Source of the DNA: Methylophaga thalassica
GTDB taxonomy: Bacteria > Pseudomonadota > Gammaproteobacteria > Nitrosococcales > Methylophagaceae
Assembly: GCF_030159795.1 (NCBI RefSeq)
Contig: NZ_BSND01000013.1
Span: forward strand, 372,001 to 436,000
Length of the DNA stretch: 64,000 bases
Direction: 5' to 3'
Shown here: piece by piece, positions 36,184 to 48,700 of the stretch
How positions within the stretch are numbered: the stretch's first letter is position 1
How the letters are laid out: each line of letters starts with the position of its first letter
Translations under genes and position numbers: made by a program
Notes under the pieces: generated by a model
Databases searched by the model: none
What the model was told of the DNA's origin: nothing
Seen by the model: only the letters and a program-made list of their open reading frames with translations

Positions 36184-36857
36184 TGCGGATCATGTTCAAT
36201 TTTCTTGACCGGTGGGGTCGTCTCAGTTGGAATTGGCTCAACAGGATTGCTCTCAGTCGGTTTTGTTAGTCCCAGCCATGCGCCAACTTTCTGAAAAATC
36301 GCTTTCAATAAGCGCCACAATCTTGGTAAAAGCCAAATCATCAAAACAACAAACACCACCAGTGCAATCAAAAATAATACCGGATGGTGAAGCGCCGTCC
36401 ATAATCCAGCAATAACTAATAAGTCTTCGCTGATGGATGCTGCCCAGTTTGTAACAGGCTCAGGAGAGGTATTAATCAATAAGCGACTGCCTGCCTTAGT
36501 TGCATGGCTGCCAGCGGCCAGTGTACCTCCTAACAACGCTGCGGTTAGTTCCACTGCCGGGCTGACATCGCCAACCGCGCCTGCAGCTAACATCGCCCCT
36601 GCTGGAATTCTGATGAAGGTATGCATGGTATCCCAGCCGGAATCGACGCCCGGAATCTTATCAGCAAAAAATTCAACACAGTACATAAAGCCTGCTGCCG
36701 CCATCACCATGGGATCGGTCAGCAGCTGGAGTTCATCAGGCAATACAATATTGCCGGTCATGCCCATATAGCCGAGCATAAATATGGTCGCGTAGAGATT
36801 GATCCCGCTAGCCCATGCTGCTCCCATACTGAGTGCAATAATATTGACTGCTTCCAT
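36180..36857 (-). CDS. DUF4126 membrane protein
   Basis: A 225-residue inner-membrane protein. AWASGINLYATIFMLGYMG near the N-terminus and the SHATKAGSRLLINTSPEPVTNW segment (in two pieces) are typical of DUF4126 proteins. It has about four or five hydrophobic segments including LLVIAGLWTALHHPVLFLIAL, and a Pro/Thr-rich tail ending in KKIEHDPH. Function is unknown. Converges on cheR and diverges from the Nif3-like gene. Confidence 0.8.
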   Translation of the reverse strand: MEAVNIIALSMGAAWASGINLYATIFMLGYMGMTGNIVLPDELQLLTDPMVMAAAGFMYCVEFFADKIPGVDSGWDTMHTFIRIPAGAMLAAGAVGDVSPAVELTAALLGGTLAAGSHATKAGSRLLINTSPEPVTNWAASISEDLLVIAGLWTALHHPVLFLIALVVFVVLMIWLLPRLWRLLKAIFQKVGAWLGLTKPTESNPVEPIPTETTPPVKKIEHDPH

Positions 36858-36915
36858 TGATTGCTCTCCATTTTGTTATAGTGATGACTTACTTAAGCCA
36901 TAGGGATTTGAGTTG

Positions 36916-37674
36916 ATGATAACCCGAACTGAATTTCTCGCCTATATCAATCATGTTTTGGAACCTGAGCGTTTTAATGATTACTGTCCCAATGGTCTTC
37001 AGGTTGAAGGTCGGGAAGAGATTACGACGCTGGTTACTGGCGTGACAGCATCAGAAGCCTTGCTTGAAGAAGCGATTGAGTTAAATGCCGATGCGATATT
37101 GGTTCATCATGGTTATTTCTGGCGGGGAGAGGATGCCCGTATAATCGGCATGAAACAGCGCAGATTAAGACTGTTGCTTGAGAATGATATTAATTTAATT
37201 GCCTATCACCTGCCATTGGATGCGCATCCGACGCTGGGCAATAATGCACAATTGGCTGAGTTGTTAGGCATCGAAGTCGATGGACGTATTTCTGGCATGG
37301 GAGAGCCGGCAATTGGCTTATGTGGTAGTTTGCCGGAGCCCTTATCGTTATCTGCATTCAGCAGTCATGTTCGGCAAAAATTAAAACGCGATCCTTTAGT
37401 GATACAAGGGCATGACCGACCGATTACCACGGTTGGTTGGTGCACGGGCGCCGCTCAGGGGTATCTACTGTATGCTGCTGAGCTTGGGTTGGATTTGTAC
37501 ATTAGCGGTGAGATTTCTGAACCAACTGTACACATGGCACGTGAATTAGGCATTAACTACATGGCTGCCGGCCATCACGCGACAGAGCGATATGGGGTGA
37601 AAGCCATCGGAGAAATGCTGGCAGAACAGTTTGATATCGTTCATCATTTTATTGATATAGATAATCCGGTTTAG
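36916..37674 (+). CDS. Nif3-like dinuclear metal protein (YbgI)
   Basis: A 252-residue Nif3/YbgI family protein from ATG 36916; a TTG directly before it is less likely. Metal ligands are seen in [23 protein letters not shown] and [15 protein letters not shown]. YbgI forms toroidal hexamers; it may act as a GTP cyclohydrolase-like or metal-handling protein, but its role is unsettled. It lies 6 bp before the YihY-like gene, suggesting cotranscription. Confidence 0.92.
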   Translation: MITRTEFLAYINHVLEPERFNDYCPNGLQVEGREEITTLVTGVTASEALLEEAIELNADAILVHHGYFWRGEDARIIGMKQRRLRLLLENDINLIAYHLPLDAHPTLGNNAQLAELLGIEVDGRISGMGEPAIGLCGSLPEPLSLSAFSSHVRQKLKRDPLVIQGHDRPITTVGWCTGAAQGYLLYAAELGLDLYISGEISEPTVHMARELGINYMAAGHHATERYGVKAIGEMLAEQFDIVHHFIDIDNPV

Positions 37675-37680
37675 GTACTC

Positions 37681-39039
37681 ATGTTGAATTCCGTCTTAAA
37701 TACTTATCAGCAACAGCGTCATCGTGTTCAACGTTTTTTTGACAGCACATTGTGGGAAGACCTGCCTGAGGATGCTTCACCCTTATGGCGGTTTTGGGTT
37801 AATGCGATTCGCGTGACTTATATTATGATTCGGGAGTTGGCGACGGGTGAGCTGAATTTGCGCGCTATGAGCTTGGTGTTTACAACCATTCTTTCTTTGG
37901 TGCCACTCATTGCCGTTGCGTTTTCGGTTTTAAAAGCCTTTGGTGTCCATAATCAAATGGAACCTATGCTGTTGAGCCTGCTGGAACCATTGGGCGATCG
38001 CGGCCCGGAAATTACCGAAAATATTATTCGTTTTGTCCAGAATGTGAAGGTCGGTGTTCTGGGATCTATTGGTGTGGCTATGTTGTTCTACACCATCATC
38101 GCACTGGTTCAGAAAATTGAGAATGCGTTTAATTTTGTTTGGCGCGTAAAGCGTTCACGCTCATTAGCGCGGCGTTTTACTGACTATCTTAGTGTTGTGA
38201 TGATTGGGCCGGTGTTGATTTTTTCTGCACTTGGACTCGTGGCAACCGTTGTTAATCATGAATTCGTCAAGCAGTTGAGTAGTATCGAGCCATTTGGGAC
38301 CTTGCTGGTCATCGGTACTAAGTTATTACCTTATTTAATGATTATTACGGCATTTACGTTTTTATATAAATTTATCCCAAATACCAAGGTAAAATTCAGC
38401 CCGGCATTGATCGGAGCATCAGTTGCCGGTGCCTTGTGGATTGGCGTGGGTACGGTGTTTGCAAAATTTGTGGCTTCCTCGTCCAACTACACGGCGATCT
38501 ATTCGAGCTTTGCGATTTTGTTTTTCTTTATGATTTGGCTGTATCTGGCTTGGTTTATTTTGTTGACAGGTTCTCAGGTTGCGTTTTATCTGCAGCATCC
38601 TAAGTTAGTGAGATTGGCGGGAAAACCATTAACCTTAAGTCCACGTTTACGTGAGCGTGAAGGTTTGTGGTTGATGACGGTGATTGCAAGACGATTTTGC
38701 CAAAACTTGCCGCCGCTCACCATACAGCATCTGGAAGAGCAAACGGGACTGACCAATAATGCCTTACAGGACTTACTCAGTAGTCTTGAAAAGGGCGGGT
38801 TCCTTGTCGAAGTCGCTGGTGATGAAACTCGATATGTACCTTCATCTGATGTCGCCACCATTAAAGTGGCCGCTTTATTAAATTGTTTACGTACGGCGGA
38901 AGAGAATAGTGCCTATCACGTTAAAGGTGTGCTGGATAAAGATGTGAACAAGTTACTGAAAGACATTGGTGATGCCCAGGCTGAGGTATTAGGTGATTTA
39001 ACGTTGCGTGAGCTTGCTATGAGGAAAGAGGGAGAATGA
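37681..39039 (+). CDS. YihY/BrkB-family inner-membrane protein with C-terminal winged-helix-like domain
   Basis: A 452-residue protein. Six hydrophobic helices lie between about residues 60 and 305, with YihY features: LNLRAMSLVFTTILSLVPLIAV (two pieces), ALVQKIENAFNFVWRVKR, and YAIYSSFAILFFFMIWLYLAWFI (split). The soluble tail of about 140 residues contains a helix-turn-helix-like stretch (IQHLEEQTGLTNNALQDLL). YihY/BrkB was once labelled ribonuclease BN, which is wrong for this family; function is unknown. The stop overlaps coaBC by ATGA. Confidence 0.85.
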   Translation: MLNSVLNTYQQQRHRVQRFFDSTLWEDLPEDASPLWRFWVNAIRVTYIMIRELATGELNLRAMSLVFTTILSLVPLIAVAFSVLKAFGVHNQMEPMLLSLLEPLGDRGPEITENIIRFVQNVKVGVLGSIGVAMLFYTIIALVQKIENAFNFVWRVKRSRSLARRFTDYLSVVMIGPVLIFSALGLVATVVNHEFVKQLSSIEPFGTLLVIGTKLLPYLMIITAFTFLYKFIPNTKVKFSPALIGASVAGALWIGVGTVFAKFVASSSNYTAIYSSFAILFFFMIWLYLAWFILLTGSQVAFYLQHPKLVRLAGKPLTLSPRLREREGLWLMTVIARRFCQNLPPLTIQHLEEQTGLTNNALQDLLSSLEKGGFLVEVAGDETRYVPSSDVATIKVAALLNCLRTAEENSAYHVKGVLDKDVNKLLKDIGDAQAEVLGDLTLRELAMRKEGE

Positions 39040-40265
39040 GCGACGCCTCATCATTAAATGGTAAGAAGATTGTTATTGGTGTCACCGGTAGCATTGCCGC
39101 TTATAAAGCAGCAGATTTAATTCGACGCCTGAAAGATTATGGCGCCGAGGTGCGTGTCATGATGACAACGGGCGCGGCTGAATTTATTACACCGCTGACA
39201 TTGCAGACCTTAAGTGGTCACCCTGTGGCGATGACCTTGTTAGACGCCGACGAAGAGTCAGCAATGGGGCATATTGCATTAGCACGCTGGGCTGATTGGA
39301 TTCTGATTGCCCCTGCCACGGCGGATTGTCTTTCCAGACTGGTTTCTGGTCGTGCTGATGATATTCTTGCAGCCGTTTGTCTGGCAACAGAAGCGCCGAT
39401 TGCCGTCGCACCGGCAATGAATAACAAAATGTGGTCAAACGCAGCAACGCAGACCAATTTAGCAGTATTAAAACAACGTGGTATCTGTGTGATTGGTCCA
39501 GCCAGCGGTGATCAAGCTTGTGGCGAACAAGGTGAGGGGCGGCTGTTGGAACCATTAGACATTGTCTATGAATTAGACCGTTTAATGGTACCGGGACTGT
39601 TGGCTGGAAAACAGGTGGTAATTACTGCCGGCCCAACCTATGAGCCGATTGATCCCGTGAGATTTATTGGTAACCGTAGCTCTGGAAAAATGGGCTTTGC
39701 TATCGCGCAGGCAGCTAAAGAAGCTGGTGCGAAGGTGACTATTATCGCCGGGCCGGTTCAATTAGCCACACCTACAACGGTAAGACGTATCAATGTTGAA
39801 ACAACAGAAGAAATGGCCTTAGCGGTTGAGGATAGTCTTGATGCGTGTGATATTTTTATCAGTTGTGCGGCTGTTTCTGATTATCGTCCCATTCAGGTTC
39901 AGCAAGAAAAAATTAAAAAAAACTCAGAGCAGTCGATACAAATAGAACTTGAACCGACGATAGACATTGTGTCTACTGTGACAAATCGACACAATAAGCC
40001 ATCATTTGTCGTAGGATTTGCAGCTGAAACACAGAATTTAACGGAATATGCAAAATCCAAGTTAGCACGAAAAAAACTCGATATGATTGCGGCTAATTTG
40101 GTTGGAGAAAATCAGGGGTTTGCTGTGGATGATAATGCGTTGCATATTATCTGGACCGACGGCGAGCAAACATTGCCACTGATGCCTAAAACGCAGCTGG
40201 CAAGAGAACTAATGACATTAATAATAAAAAGATTCTATGCAAAAAATTCAATTAAAAATTCTTGA
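39036..40265 (+). CDS. coaBC: Bifunctional phosphopantothenoylcysteine synthetase/decarboxylase CoaBC
   Basis: A 409-residue enzyme for two steps of coenzyme A synthesis. The N-terminal CoaC flavoprotein has [14 protein letters not shown], catalytic His in [16 protein letters not shown] and the Cys flap [12 protein letters not shown]. The C-terminal CoaB domain has [23 protein letters not shown] and VGFAAET. The end overlaps dut by 29 bp. Order coaBC-dut-algC-argB equals that in Pseudomonas. Confidence 0.96.
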   Translation: MSDASSLNGKKIVIGVTGSIAAYKAADLIRRLKDYGAEVRVMMTTGAAEFITPLTLQTLSGHPVAMTLLDADEESAMGHIALARWADWILIAPATADCLSRLVSGRADDILAAVCLATEAPIAVAPAMNNKMWSNAATQTNLAVLKQRGICVIGPASGDQACGEQGEGRLLEPLDIVYELDRLMVPGLLAGKQVVITAGPTYEPIDPVRFIGNRSSGKMGFAIAQAAKEAGAKVTIIAGPVQLATPTTVRRINVETTEEMALAVEDSLDACDIFISCAAVSDYRPIQVQQEKIKKNSEQSIQIELEPTIDIVSTVTNRHNKPSFVVGFAAETQNLTEYAKSKLARKKLDMIAANLVGENQGFAVDDNALHIIWTDGEQTLPLMPKTQLARELMTLIIKRFYAKNSIKNS

Positions 40266-40692
40266 TCCAAGACTGGGCGACAGCATTGCTCTTCCTGATT
40301 ACGCAACGTCAGGTTCTGCAGGGTTAGATTTGCGAGCCTGCCTTGATGAGCCCGTCACACTGGCGCCTGGTGAAACCGTTTTAATACCTACTGGCCTTGC
40401 TATTCACATTGATGATGCCACGCTGGCTGCTGTGCTGCTGCCACGATCAGGCTTAGGCCATAAGCACGGGATTGTGTTGGGAAACCTGGTTGGATTAATA
40501 GACAGCGACTACCAAGGCCAGGTGTTTGTTTCATGCTGGAACCGTGGCACAGATAAATTTGAAATCAGTGTGGGAGAACGTATTGCGCAAATGGTTTTTG
40601 TTCCCGTTGTACAGGTAGGGTTTGAGAAGGTCGATGAGTTCACCTCGTCGGAGCGTGGCGCAGGTGGTTTTGGACATACTGGACGTCAGTAG
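40237..40692 (+). CDS. dut: dUTP diphosphatase Dut
   Basis: A 151-residue homotrimeric dUTPase that hydrolyses dUTP to dUMP. All five motifs are visible: [41 protein letters not shown] and [11 protein letters not shown]. The start matches family length ([12 protein letters not shown] corresponds to E. coli KIDVKILDPRVG), so the 29-bp overlap with coaBC is genuine. Confidence 0.97.
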   Translation: MQKIQLKILDPRLGDSIALPDYATSGSAGLDLRACLDEPVTLAPGETVLIPTGLAIHIDDATLAAVLLPRSGLGHKHGIVLGNLVGLIDSDYQGQVFVSCWNRGTDKFEISVGERIAQMVFVPVVQVGFEKVDEFTSSERGAGGFGHTGRQ

Positions 40693-40710
40693 TAGTCAAA
40701 GGGGATTGGC

Positions 40711-43533
40711 ATGGCCATGATGGAAAAGCTGGGAAGCAAGTTTGTTAGTGTTCTTTTGCTACTGGTTATGCTTTTAGGTGTCAGTGCTGCAGTTGTTTTC
40801 ATCAATACGCAAGCCAATACCACTCAGCAAAATACTCAGCGTGAGAAGAGTCAACAAATTGTTAATGCTGTCATAGCGAGTTATCAGCAACAAATTAAAG
40901 AATGGCAGCAAACAGCACTTAGCCTTGCCGAGTTAACCGAAACAAAGCAGCTCGCTAACACCAAGAATATTTACGATGTTGATGATTGGAAAAATCTGGC
41001 CAACCGTTTTTTTCCTTCAGCTAAGGCCATTTGTTTAATCACCAGAGAATATGATGCGCCAACAAATGAAGGGTGTTTGCCCATTTCTTACGTATCACTG
41101 AAAAGTTTGAGACAACTAACTACGCAGACGCAAGCTGATGTTGCGATGATTATGCAAGATGGAAAAGCCGATCATATTTTGCTGGCGGCGAGAGTACCTC
41201 TTGATGATAAGCAGCAATATGCAGCTGTTGCGATTGCTTTGAAACCAACGGATATTCAACTGATTAACCCAGGGCTGGTACCTGACGCATATATTGAGAT
41301 CAGCCAAGGGGATTTACCAACAGGTCTTCTTACCACAATAGGTGACAGTCAATATAAACAAGCCGAACCCGTTATATCTCAACCCATACCTAACTCTTAC
41401 TGGCAAGTGAAGCTGTGGTCGGTAACCACGAGTGCTGGAACACCATTATGGTTGTTTCTCGCGCCTGTTATGATTTTGATTGTACTGATATGGATGCTCA
41501 GAGATTGGTGGCAAACGAAATTATTACACTCTGATGCTAATAGATTAGAAGAACAGCTCAGAGACCTGCAAGAAGTTAAGCTGAAAACAAAGTATCCATT
41601 AGTTTTCAGTGAGTTGTATGGCGTCAGAGAGCTGATCCAACAACTTGCTATACCAGAGAAGAAACGGGCTTTACCTGTTGAAGAACCGCTTAACACATTT
41701 GTCATTGATGAAACTGAAACACTGGAACGAAGTGAAACACTTGTTGAAACGCCGCCAGAGGTTCGGGAAGAGAGTGAATCATACGATAGTGACGTGATTG
41801 ATTACGACAGGCCATATGAGCAGGATGCAGTCGATGAGCAAGAATCCTTCGTTGATGAGGACTCTACCGCCCCTGAACAACACGTATCGAGTCTAAGTCT
41901 GGATGAAACCGTGGCGAATAATTCAGATTTACTTGAGCTTAAGCTGACGGATGATGACACATCAACAGAAGATGTAGAGTCTTCTGTTTTTATTGAGCCT
42001 GAATTTTCAGCAACAGAAAAGTTGTCACTTGAACCTGAAATCGATCTGTCTTCAGAGCCTGATGATGAAACAAAAGAAATTTTTCACGAAGATACTCAAC
42101 AGAGTCTCCCGGCAACAGAAAAGAAACTGGAATTAAATCCACCCTCAGCACAACATCTGCCAGATGAAGCTATTTTCCGAGCTTATGACATCCGTGGGAT
42201 TGTGGGTGAACAGTTAACTGTGCCTGTGATGACATTGATTGGCCGAGCGGTTGGTAGTCAGATGATCGCTCAAGGTGTCACAGAGTTAGTGGTGGGCCAT
42301 GACGGCCGGCTAAGTAGTCAGCCGCTGGCAAAAGCATTTATGCGTGGCGTGACCAATACCGGCTGTAACGTTATCGACCTAGGTCAAGTTCCCACTCCGG
42401 TTGTTTATTTTGCTTGTGAGTATTTAAAAACACGTTCAGGAGCGATGATCACCGGTAGTCATAATCCGGCTAATTACAATGGCATTAAATTGGTCATTGC
42501 AGGTAAGACGCTTGAAGGCGATGAAGTCCACGCACTCTATCGGCGTATTAAACAAGGTGCATTTGAGACCGGCCGTGGGAATATTACGGCGAATGATGTG
42601 ACGGAAGCTTATGTTCAACGGATCAAGTCAGACATTAAACTCGAACGTAAACTAAAAGTTGTCGTAGATTGTGGCAACGGTGTCGCCGGTAAAGTATTAC
42701 CAAAAGTACTAAAAGAAATTGGTTGTAATGTCATCGAGTTATTCTGTGAGGTGGATGGTCGTTTCCCAAATCATCATCCGAACCCCGGGGAACCCGAAAA
42801 CCTTAAATCCTTGATCTCAGAAGTGAAGTCTACGGGCGCGGAACTGGGCATTGCTGTGGATGGGGATGGGGATCGTCTCGGTGTGGTGGATACAGAAGGA
42901 AATATTATTTGGCCAGATCAGTTGATGATATTGTTTTCACGAGCTGTTCTGGATAAATCACCTGGCGCCACAATCCTTTATGATGTAAAAAGTACGAGTT
43001 TGCTTGAGGGCGTGATACGCTTTGCTGGTGGTGAGCCAATGATGGTGCCATCCGGACATTCTGTTATCAAAAACAAAATGCAGCAGTATAATGCCGCACT
43101 GGCTGCTGAAATGAGTGGACATTTCTTCTTCAATGACCGCTGGTATGGCTTTGATGATGCGACTTATGCAGCTGCAAGGCTGGTTGAGTTATTATCAGCT
43201 GATCCCATGACTCGAACGCCTACTCAATTGTTTGCTGAGATTAGTCAACGTGTTTCCACTCCAGAAATTATGGTGAATATGCCATATCCTGAAGCGAAAC
43301 GTTTCATGACCACACTTCTTAGTAATTTCAATGCCGAAGGTGGTGATATTTCTACTATGGATGGTATCCGCGTGGATTATGCTGATGGTTGGGGACTCGT
43401 GCGAATCTCAAATACACTTCCTGCTTTAACCTTAAGGTTTGAAGCGACAAATGATGTTGAATTGGAAAGAATTAAACAGTTGTTCATTGAACAAATGCAA
43501 CAAGTGAAGCCCACGCTAACATTAAAACTATAA
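40711..43533 (+). CDS. algC: Phosphomannomutase/phosphoglucomutase AlgC with large membrane N-terminal extension
   Basis: A 940-residue protein. The last about 455 residues are an alpha-D-phosphohexomutase: IFRAYDIRGIVG, catalytic Ser583 in TGSHNP, metal loop DGDGDR at 717 to 722, EMSGHFFF and the C-terminal domain. It makes mannose-1-P or glucose-1-P for LPS and exopolysaccharide. The first about 480 residues are extra: a helix at about 10 to 32, a periplasmic-like domain, a second helix at about 247 to 264, and an acidic Glu/Asp/Ser linker. Plain AlgC is about 460 residues; such extended forms are known in some gammaproteobacteria. Confidence 0.92.
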   Translation: MAMMEKLGSKFVSVLLLLVMLLGVSAAVVFINTQANTTQQNTQREKSQQIVNAVIASYQQQIKEWQQTALSLAELTETKQLANTKNIYDVDDWKNLANRFFPSAKAICLITREYDAPTNEGCLPISYVSLKSLRQLTTQTQADVAMIMQDGKADHILLAARVPLDDKQQYAAVAIALKPTDIQLINPGLVPDAYIEISQGDLPTGLLTTIGDSQYKQAEPVISQPIPNSYWQVKLWSVTTSAGTPLWLFLAPVMILIVLIWMLRDWWQTKLLHSDANRLEEQLRDLQEVKLKTKYPLVFSELYGVRELIQQLAIPEKKRALPVEEPLNTFVIDETETLERSETLVETPPEVREESESYDSDVIDYDRPYEQDAVDEQESFVDEDSTAPEQHVSSLSLDETVANNSDLLELKLTDDDTSTEDVESSVFIEPEFSATEKLSLEPEIDLSSEPDDETKEIFHEDTQQSLPATEKKLELNPPSAQHLPDEAIFRAYDIRGIVGEQLTVPVMTLIGRAVGSQMIAQGVTELVVGHDGRLSSQPLAKAFMRGVTNTGCNVIDLGQVPTPVVYFACEYLKTRSGAMITGSHNPANYNGIKLVIAGKTLEGDEVHALYRRIKQGAFETGRGNITANDVTEAYVQRIKSDIKLERKLKVVVDCGNGVAGKVLPKVLKEIGCNVIELFCEVDGRFPNHHPNPGEPENLKSLISEVKSTGAELGIAVDGDGDRLGVVDTEGNIIWPDQLMILFSRAVLDKSPGATILYDVKSTSLLEGVIRFAGGEPMMVPSGHSVIKNKMQQYNAALAAEMSGHFFFNDRWYGFDDATYAAARLVELLSADPMTRTPTQLFAEISQRVSTPEIMVNMPYPEAKRFMTTLLSNFNAEGGDISTMDGIRVDYADGWGLVRISNTLPALTLRFEATNDVELERIKQLFIEQMQQVKPTLTLKL

Positions 43534-45058
<1,525 letters not shown>

Positions 45059-45062
<4 letters not shown>

Positions 45063-45499
45063 TAAATGTTTGTCTGGTCGGTTCTGATATAAAGAAGGAA
45101 CTTGCTCTATTGCAGAGCCAGCATAACATTACGACAAATGCACTTTACGAAACCTCGTTTGAAGCATTACTGGATGCTATTGAAAAATTGAGTCCAGATG
45201 TATTAGTGATCTCCGATCAAACTAACCAGCTTTCAGCCGATGAGTTATGTTTTTACGTCAGTTTAAGGCTATCGAAAACAAAGACCATCATCATTACTGA
45301 CAAGCCTGCCACATACGAACAATTAAAGCTATCAGGCTTTACATGCCGAGGCTTTGTTGCATTCGAACAAAGACACGCAATTGTCAGAGCAGTAAGAGTC
45401 GTTCATGATGGGGAAGCCTGGATTCCGAGGAAATTAGTGACAGATGTGCTTGATAAACTGGCCAAAGAAGAAAAGCGACATAACCGCATTAATAACTAA
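45059..45499 (+). CDS. Orphan pseudo-receiver protein (NarL/LuxR-type receiver lacking HTH)
   Basis: A 146-residue protein resembling only the receiver half of NarL-family regulators: INVCLVGSD, SPDVLVISDQT, KTIIITDK, RGFVAFEQRHAIVRAVRVV and GEAWIPRKLVTDVL. The last element normally leads into a LuxR HTH, but the protein stops about 15 residues later. By alignment the phosphoacceptor Asp is Ser (VLVIS then D), one acidic-pocket Asp is Gly, and the conserved Lys is missing, so phosphorylation is unlikely. It is coupled to slmA and sits 213 bp before the adhesin gene. Confidence 0.75.
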
Positions 45500-45521
45500 T
45501 TCTTTAATTCTCCCTGCATCA

Positions 45522-45613
45522 TGGTACTAAATTTGCTTAGTTGAGGAACTTGCTAACGAAATGAGTATCACAAAAATGTGAACTCATTCACATTTACTGA
45601 TGTGTTAGTACCA
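45522..45613. repeat. Overlapping dyads in the adhesin control region
   Basis: Arms TGGTACTAA (45522-45530) and TTAGTACCA (45605-45613) are perfect complements. Inside lie AATGAGT (45560-45566) and ACTCATT (45582-45588), overlapping the CRP-type site. The dyads are not concentric, so they suggest alternative structures or several binding sites rather than one hairpin. Confidence 0.5.
45574..45595. promoter_or_regulatory. CRP/Vfr-type binding site upstream of the adhesin gene
   Basis: A perfect 8-bp dyad AAATGTGA-N6-TCACATTT, identical to the E. coli CRP consensus in both arms and spacing. Its centre is 45584.5. A -10-like TACAGT at 45616-45621 would place a start near 45627, putting the site at about -42, the class II activator position. 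The nearest downstream gene is the adhesin at 45713. Confidence 0.7.
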
Positions 45614-45712
45614 AAGTACAGTAGATCAAATGAGGCTCTCACGGCAATATTACGCCATGATGAATAAGTTACGCGTTCTGGTCTTCCCAGTTCAGCGATT
45701 AGGGGAATAAAT

Positions 45713-48700
45713 ATGGCTACAGAAATTGGTGTTGTAAAAGCGCTTATCGGCGCTGTAACAGTCACCTCCACGGATGGCTCTGTGAGAACATTACAAGTGG
45801 GTGATGTGGTTTATGCCAATGATTTAATTTCAACCGGTGCCGAAGGTGCTATTGAGATTGAATTTGCTGATGGCAGCGTAATGGATCTGGGTCGCAGTTC
45901 TCAAGCACTTTTAGATGCTGAAGTATTTGATCCAACAAATACGGATGTCGAGGATAATCAACAAGCCGTTACTGACGATGTTGATGCCATACAGCAAGCG
46001 ATTTTAGAAGGTCAAGATCCTACTCAAGTGGGTCAGGAGACTGCTGCTGGTGCAGGTACCGCTAATGGCAACGAAGGCCATGATGCGGTGTTTATTGATT
46101 ATCTAAATCCTGAACAAATTCCTGAAGCAGGTTTCGACACTATTGGTGTTAGTAATACTTTCGACTTCCCTGAGGCGGATTTACTTTTTGTTGATAATGG
46201 TGATCCTGAACAATCGGGTATACCTCCCGTTACGCCTCCTTCTGGCGATATTGTTATTGAAGTCCCATCTAGCTTGGTTTCTGAAGGTGGTCTGCCTGAA
46301 GGACAATCTGGTGGTTCTGCATCATCAACCCAAACTATCAGCCTGGATTTAGGCGGAAGTGATTTAAGCAGTATTTCGTTATCGACATCCGGAAATACGA
46401 CAACCTTGTTAACCCTGGACGGTCAAGCCATTGACACTGCATGGGATAGTTCTACCGGCACATTGATTGGCTACATAAGTGGCACAGACTCAACTGATGC
46501 AAGTAACCAGATTTTTACAGTCACACTAAGTGACATCTCGAATAATCAAGCTTCATATACAGTAGAGCTTCTTAAACCTATTCGTGATGTTGATGGGGTT
46601 ACTGAAAATATTAATATTAATGTCAATGTCAGCAATAATGCTGGCGAGTCATCTTCTGCAAGTTTTGATGTAACCGTTCAAGATGATAATCCTGTTGCTA
46701 ATCCTGCTCAGGAATCCATATCTGTCGGTCAGGCGGTTAATACAAACCTTCTTTTAGTTCTTGACGTCTCAAACAGTATGAATGAGACCACTGATTTTCA
46801 GGGGATGACAAAACTGGAAGTCATGATCAAGTCTAGCCTGAATTTAATTGAACAATATGAAGCGCTGGGCGATGTCATGGTGAATCTAGTGACATTTAAC
46901 AATGGTGCTGAGAATCCAACAAATATTTGGGTCGACACAGCTACCGCGAAAGACATCATCAACTCACTCTCTGCGAGTGGAGAAACCAACTATGACGCTG
47001 CCTTAGCGGAAGCCGTTGAAGCCTTCAAAGACCCAGGTAAGATAGATGGTGCACAGAACATCGCCTATTTTATGTCTGATGGTGCGCCTAATGAGAGTAA
47101 TCAAACAGATGCTGATGGGAATTATATCGGTGTTGGTATTGACAGCAGTGAACAACAGGCGTGGGAACAGTTTCTAGCTGACAATGATGTGACATCTTAT
47201 GCTTTAGGAATGGGCGCTGATGCTGTAGCTAATGAGCTTGCGCCCATTGCTTATGATGGTGTTAAAGAAGCAGATGTTCCCGTCATTACCGTCACCGATT
47301 TTTCTCAGCTTGCAGATACATTAGTGAAGACTGTAACTGGCAACAGTGTCTCAGGTGACCTACTGGATGGTGGCTTTCCTTCAAGTGCCGGAGCTGATGG
47401 AGGTTGGATCAGTCAGATTTCTATTGATGGTGTGGACTACACATTCAATCAACAAACTAATACAGCCTCAGCTGGCAGTGCTATAGCAAGCTTTGATGCT
47501 TCAACTCATGTTTGGACCATTACTACCACTAATGGCAGTATCTTTACGGTAGATATGGACAGTGGTGAATATACATATAATGTTGGTGATTCTGCCAGTG
47601 GTACCTTCACAGAAGAGATAACCTACACCGTTACGGATGGCGATGGTGATACTGCCAGTAATACATTTACAGTCGATGTTGATGTTGATTTATCAACATT
47701 GGTGGTGAGTGATGATTTGGTCATTACTAATCAGGATTCTGTTGATATCCCTGACTGGGCTTTATTTGCCAATGACAGTGGTGCCGATGGTGAAACGTAT
47801 ACCCTGACAGACGCGACATCGACTACAGATACTGCCTCTGTGAATGGCAACAGTGTTACTTTCAATGATACAGACAGTAATGGCGGTAGCTTTAGTTATC
47901 AGAACCAAGCTGGTGGTCAGACAGACTCTGCGAATGTTTCTGTTACACACGTCAATGGCAGTATCCTTGAAGGTTCATTTAGGGATGAAATTCTGATCGG
48001 TGGCAATGATGTTGATTTTATTTCTGGCGGCGCTGGAAATGATGTACTGATTGGTGGAATTGGTGGTAGCTATGACGCTGGCTCAAGAACAGTGACAGCT
48101 ACTGTTGAGTCAGGAGCCACTGGTACGGGTAATAATCAATTTTCATTTGCTTTAACTGCGTCAGCAATTGCAGCTGCTGCCGGATTATATGTAACTGAAA
48201 TTCGTATCTCGCTTGCTGACTACAATGCTATTTTTGATCAGGTTGGTCAGGATAGTTATAAATTTACTTTAGGTGATGGTTCGACTATCTCTAGCGATGA
48301 TATTCAGATGGTTACCGATGGTGACACTAATGAATTAGTGATCCAGTTTAAGCCTGGTACTTTTACCCATGAAGATACTCTGACTTTTGGTATTGATACT
48401 GATGGTCGAGGCATGACCACTGGCGATGATTTTGGCAGACAGGAAGTACCTTTTACCGTCTCTTTTAATGATGGCACAAGCCTAGATGGTACATATGAGC
48501 CTGATACGACTAATGGTGGTAGCTCAGGTACAGTTCAAGACAATCCCACGGTTACGGAAACATTAGATGGCGGAGCTGGTGATGACATCCTCGTTGGTGG
48601 TGACGGTGAGCATATTCTCCTCGGTGGTGAAGGTAACGATACGCTAGTTGGCGGTGGTGGCAATGACATCTTAACCGGTGGTGAGGGTGCTGATTTATTT

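Noticed and set aside
36433-36771. 112-codon + strand frame opposite DUF4126
   Set aside because: It is an antisense shadow; the opposite strand carries hydrophobic helices and DUF4126 motifs.
45630-45710. Possible 26-codon leader ORF ending 2 bp before the adhesin ATG
   Set aside because: No Shine-Dalgarno precedes its ATG codons, the product matches no known leader peptide, and its end simply contains the adhesin ribosome site (GGGGAA).
45500-45712. Remnant LuxR HTH downstream of the pseudo-receiver gene
   Set aside because: Reading the three + frames of this gap gives no LuxR-type helix-turn-helix, so the short gene is not a simple frameshift of a longer regulator.
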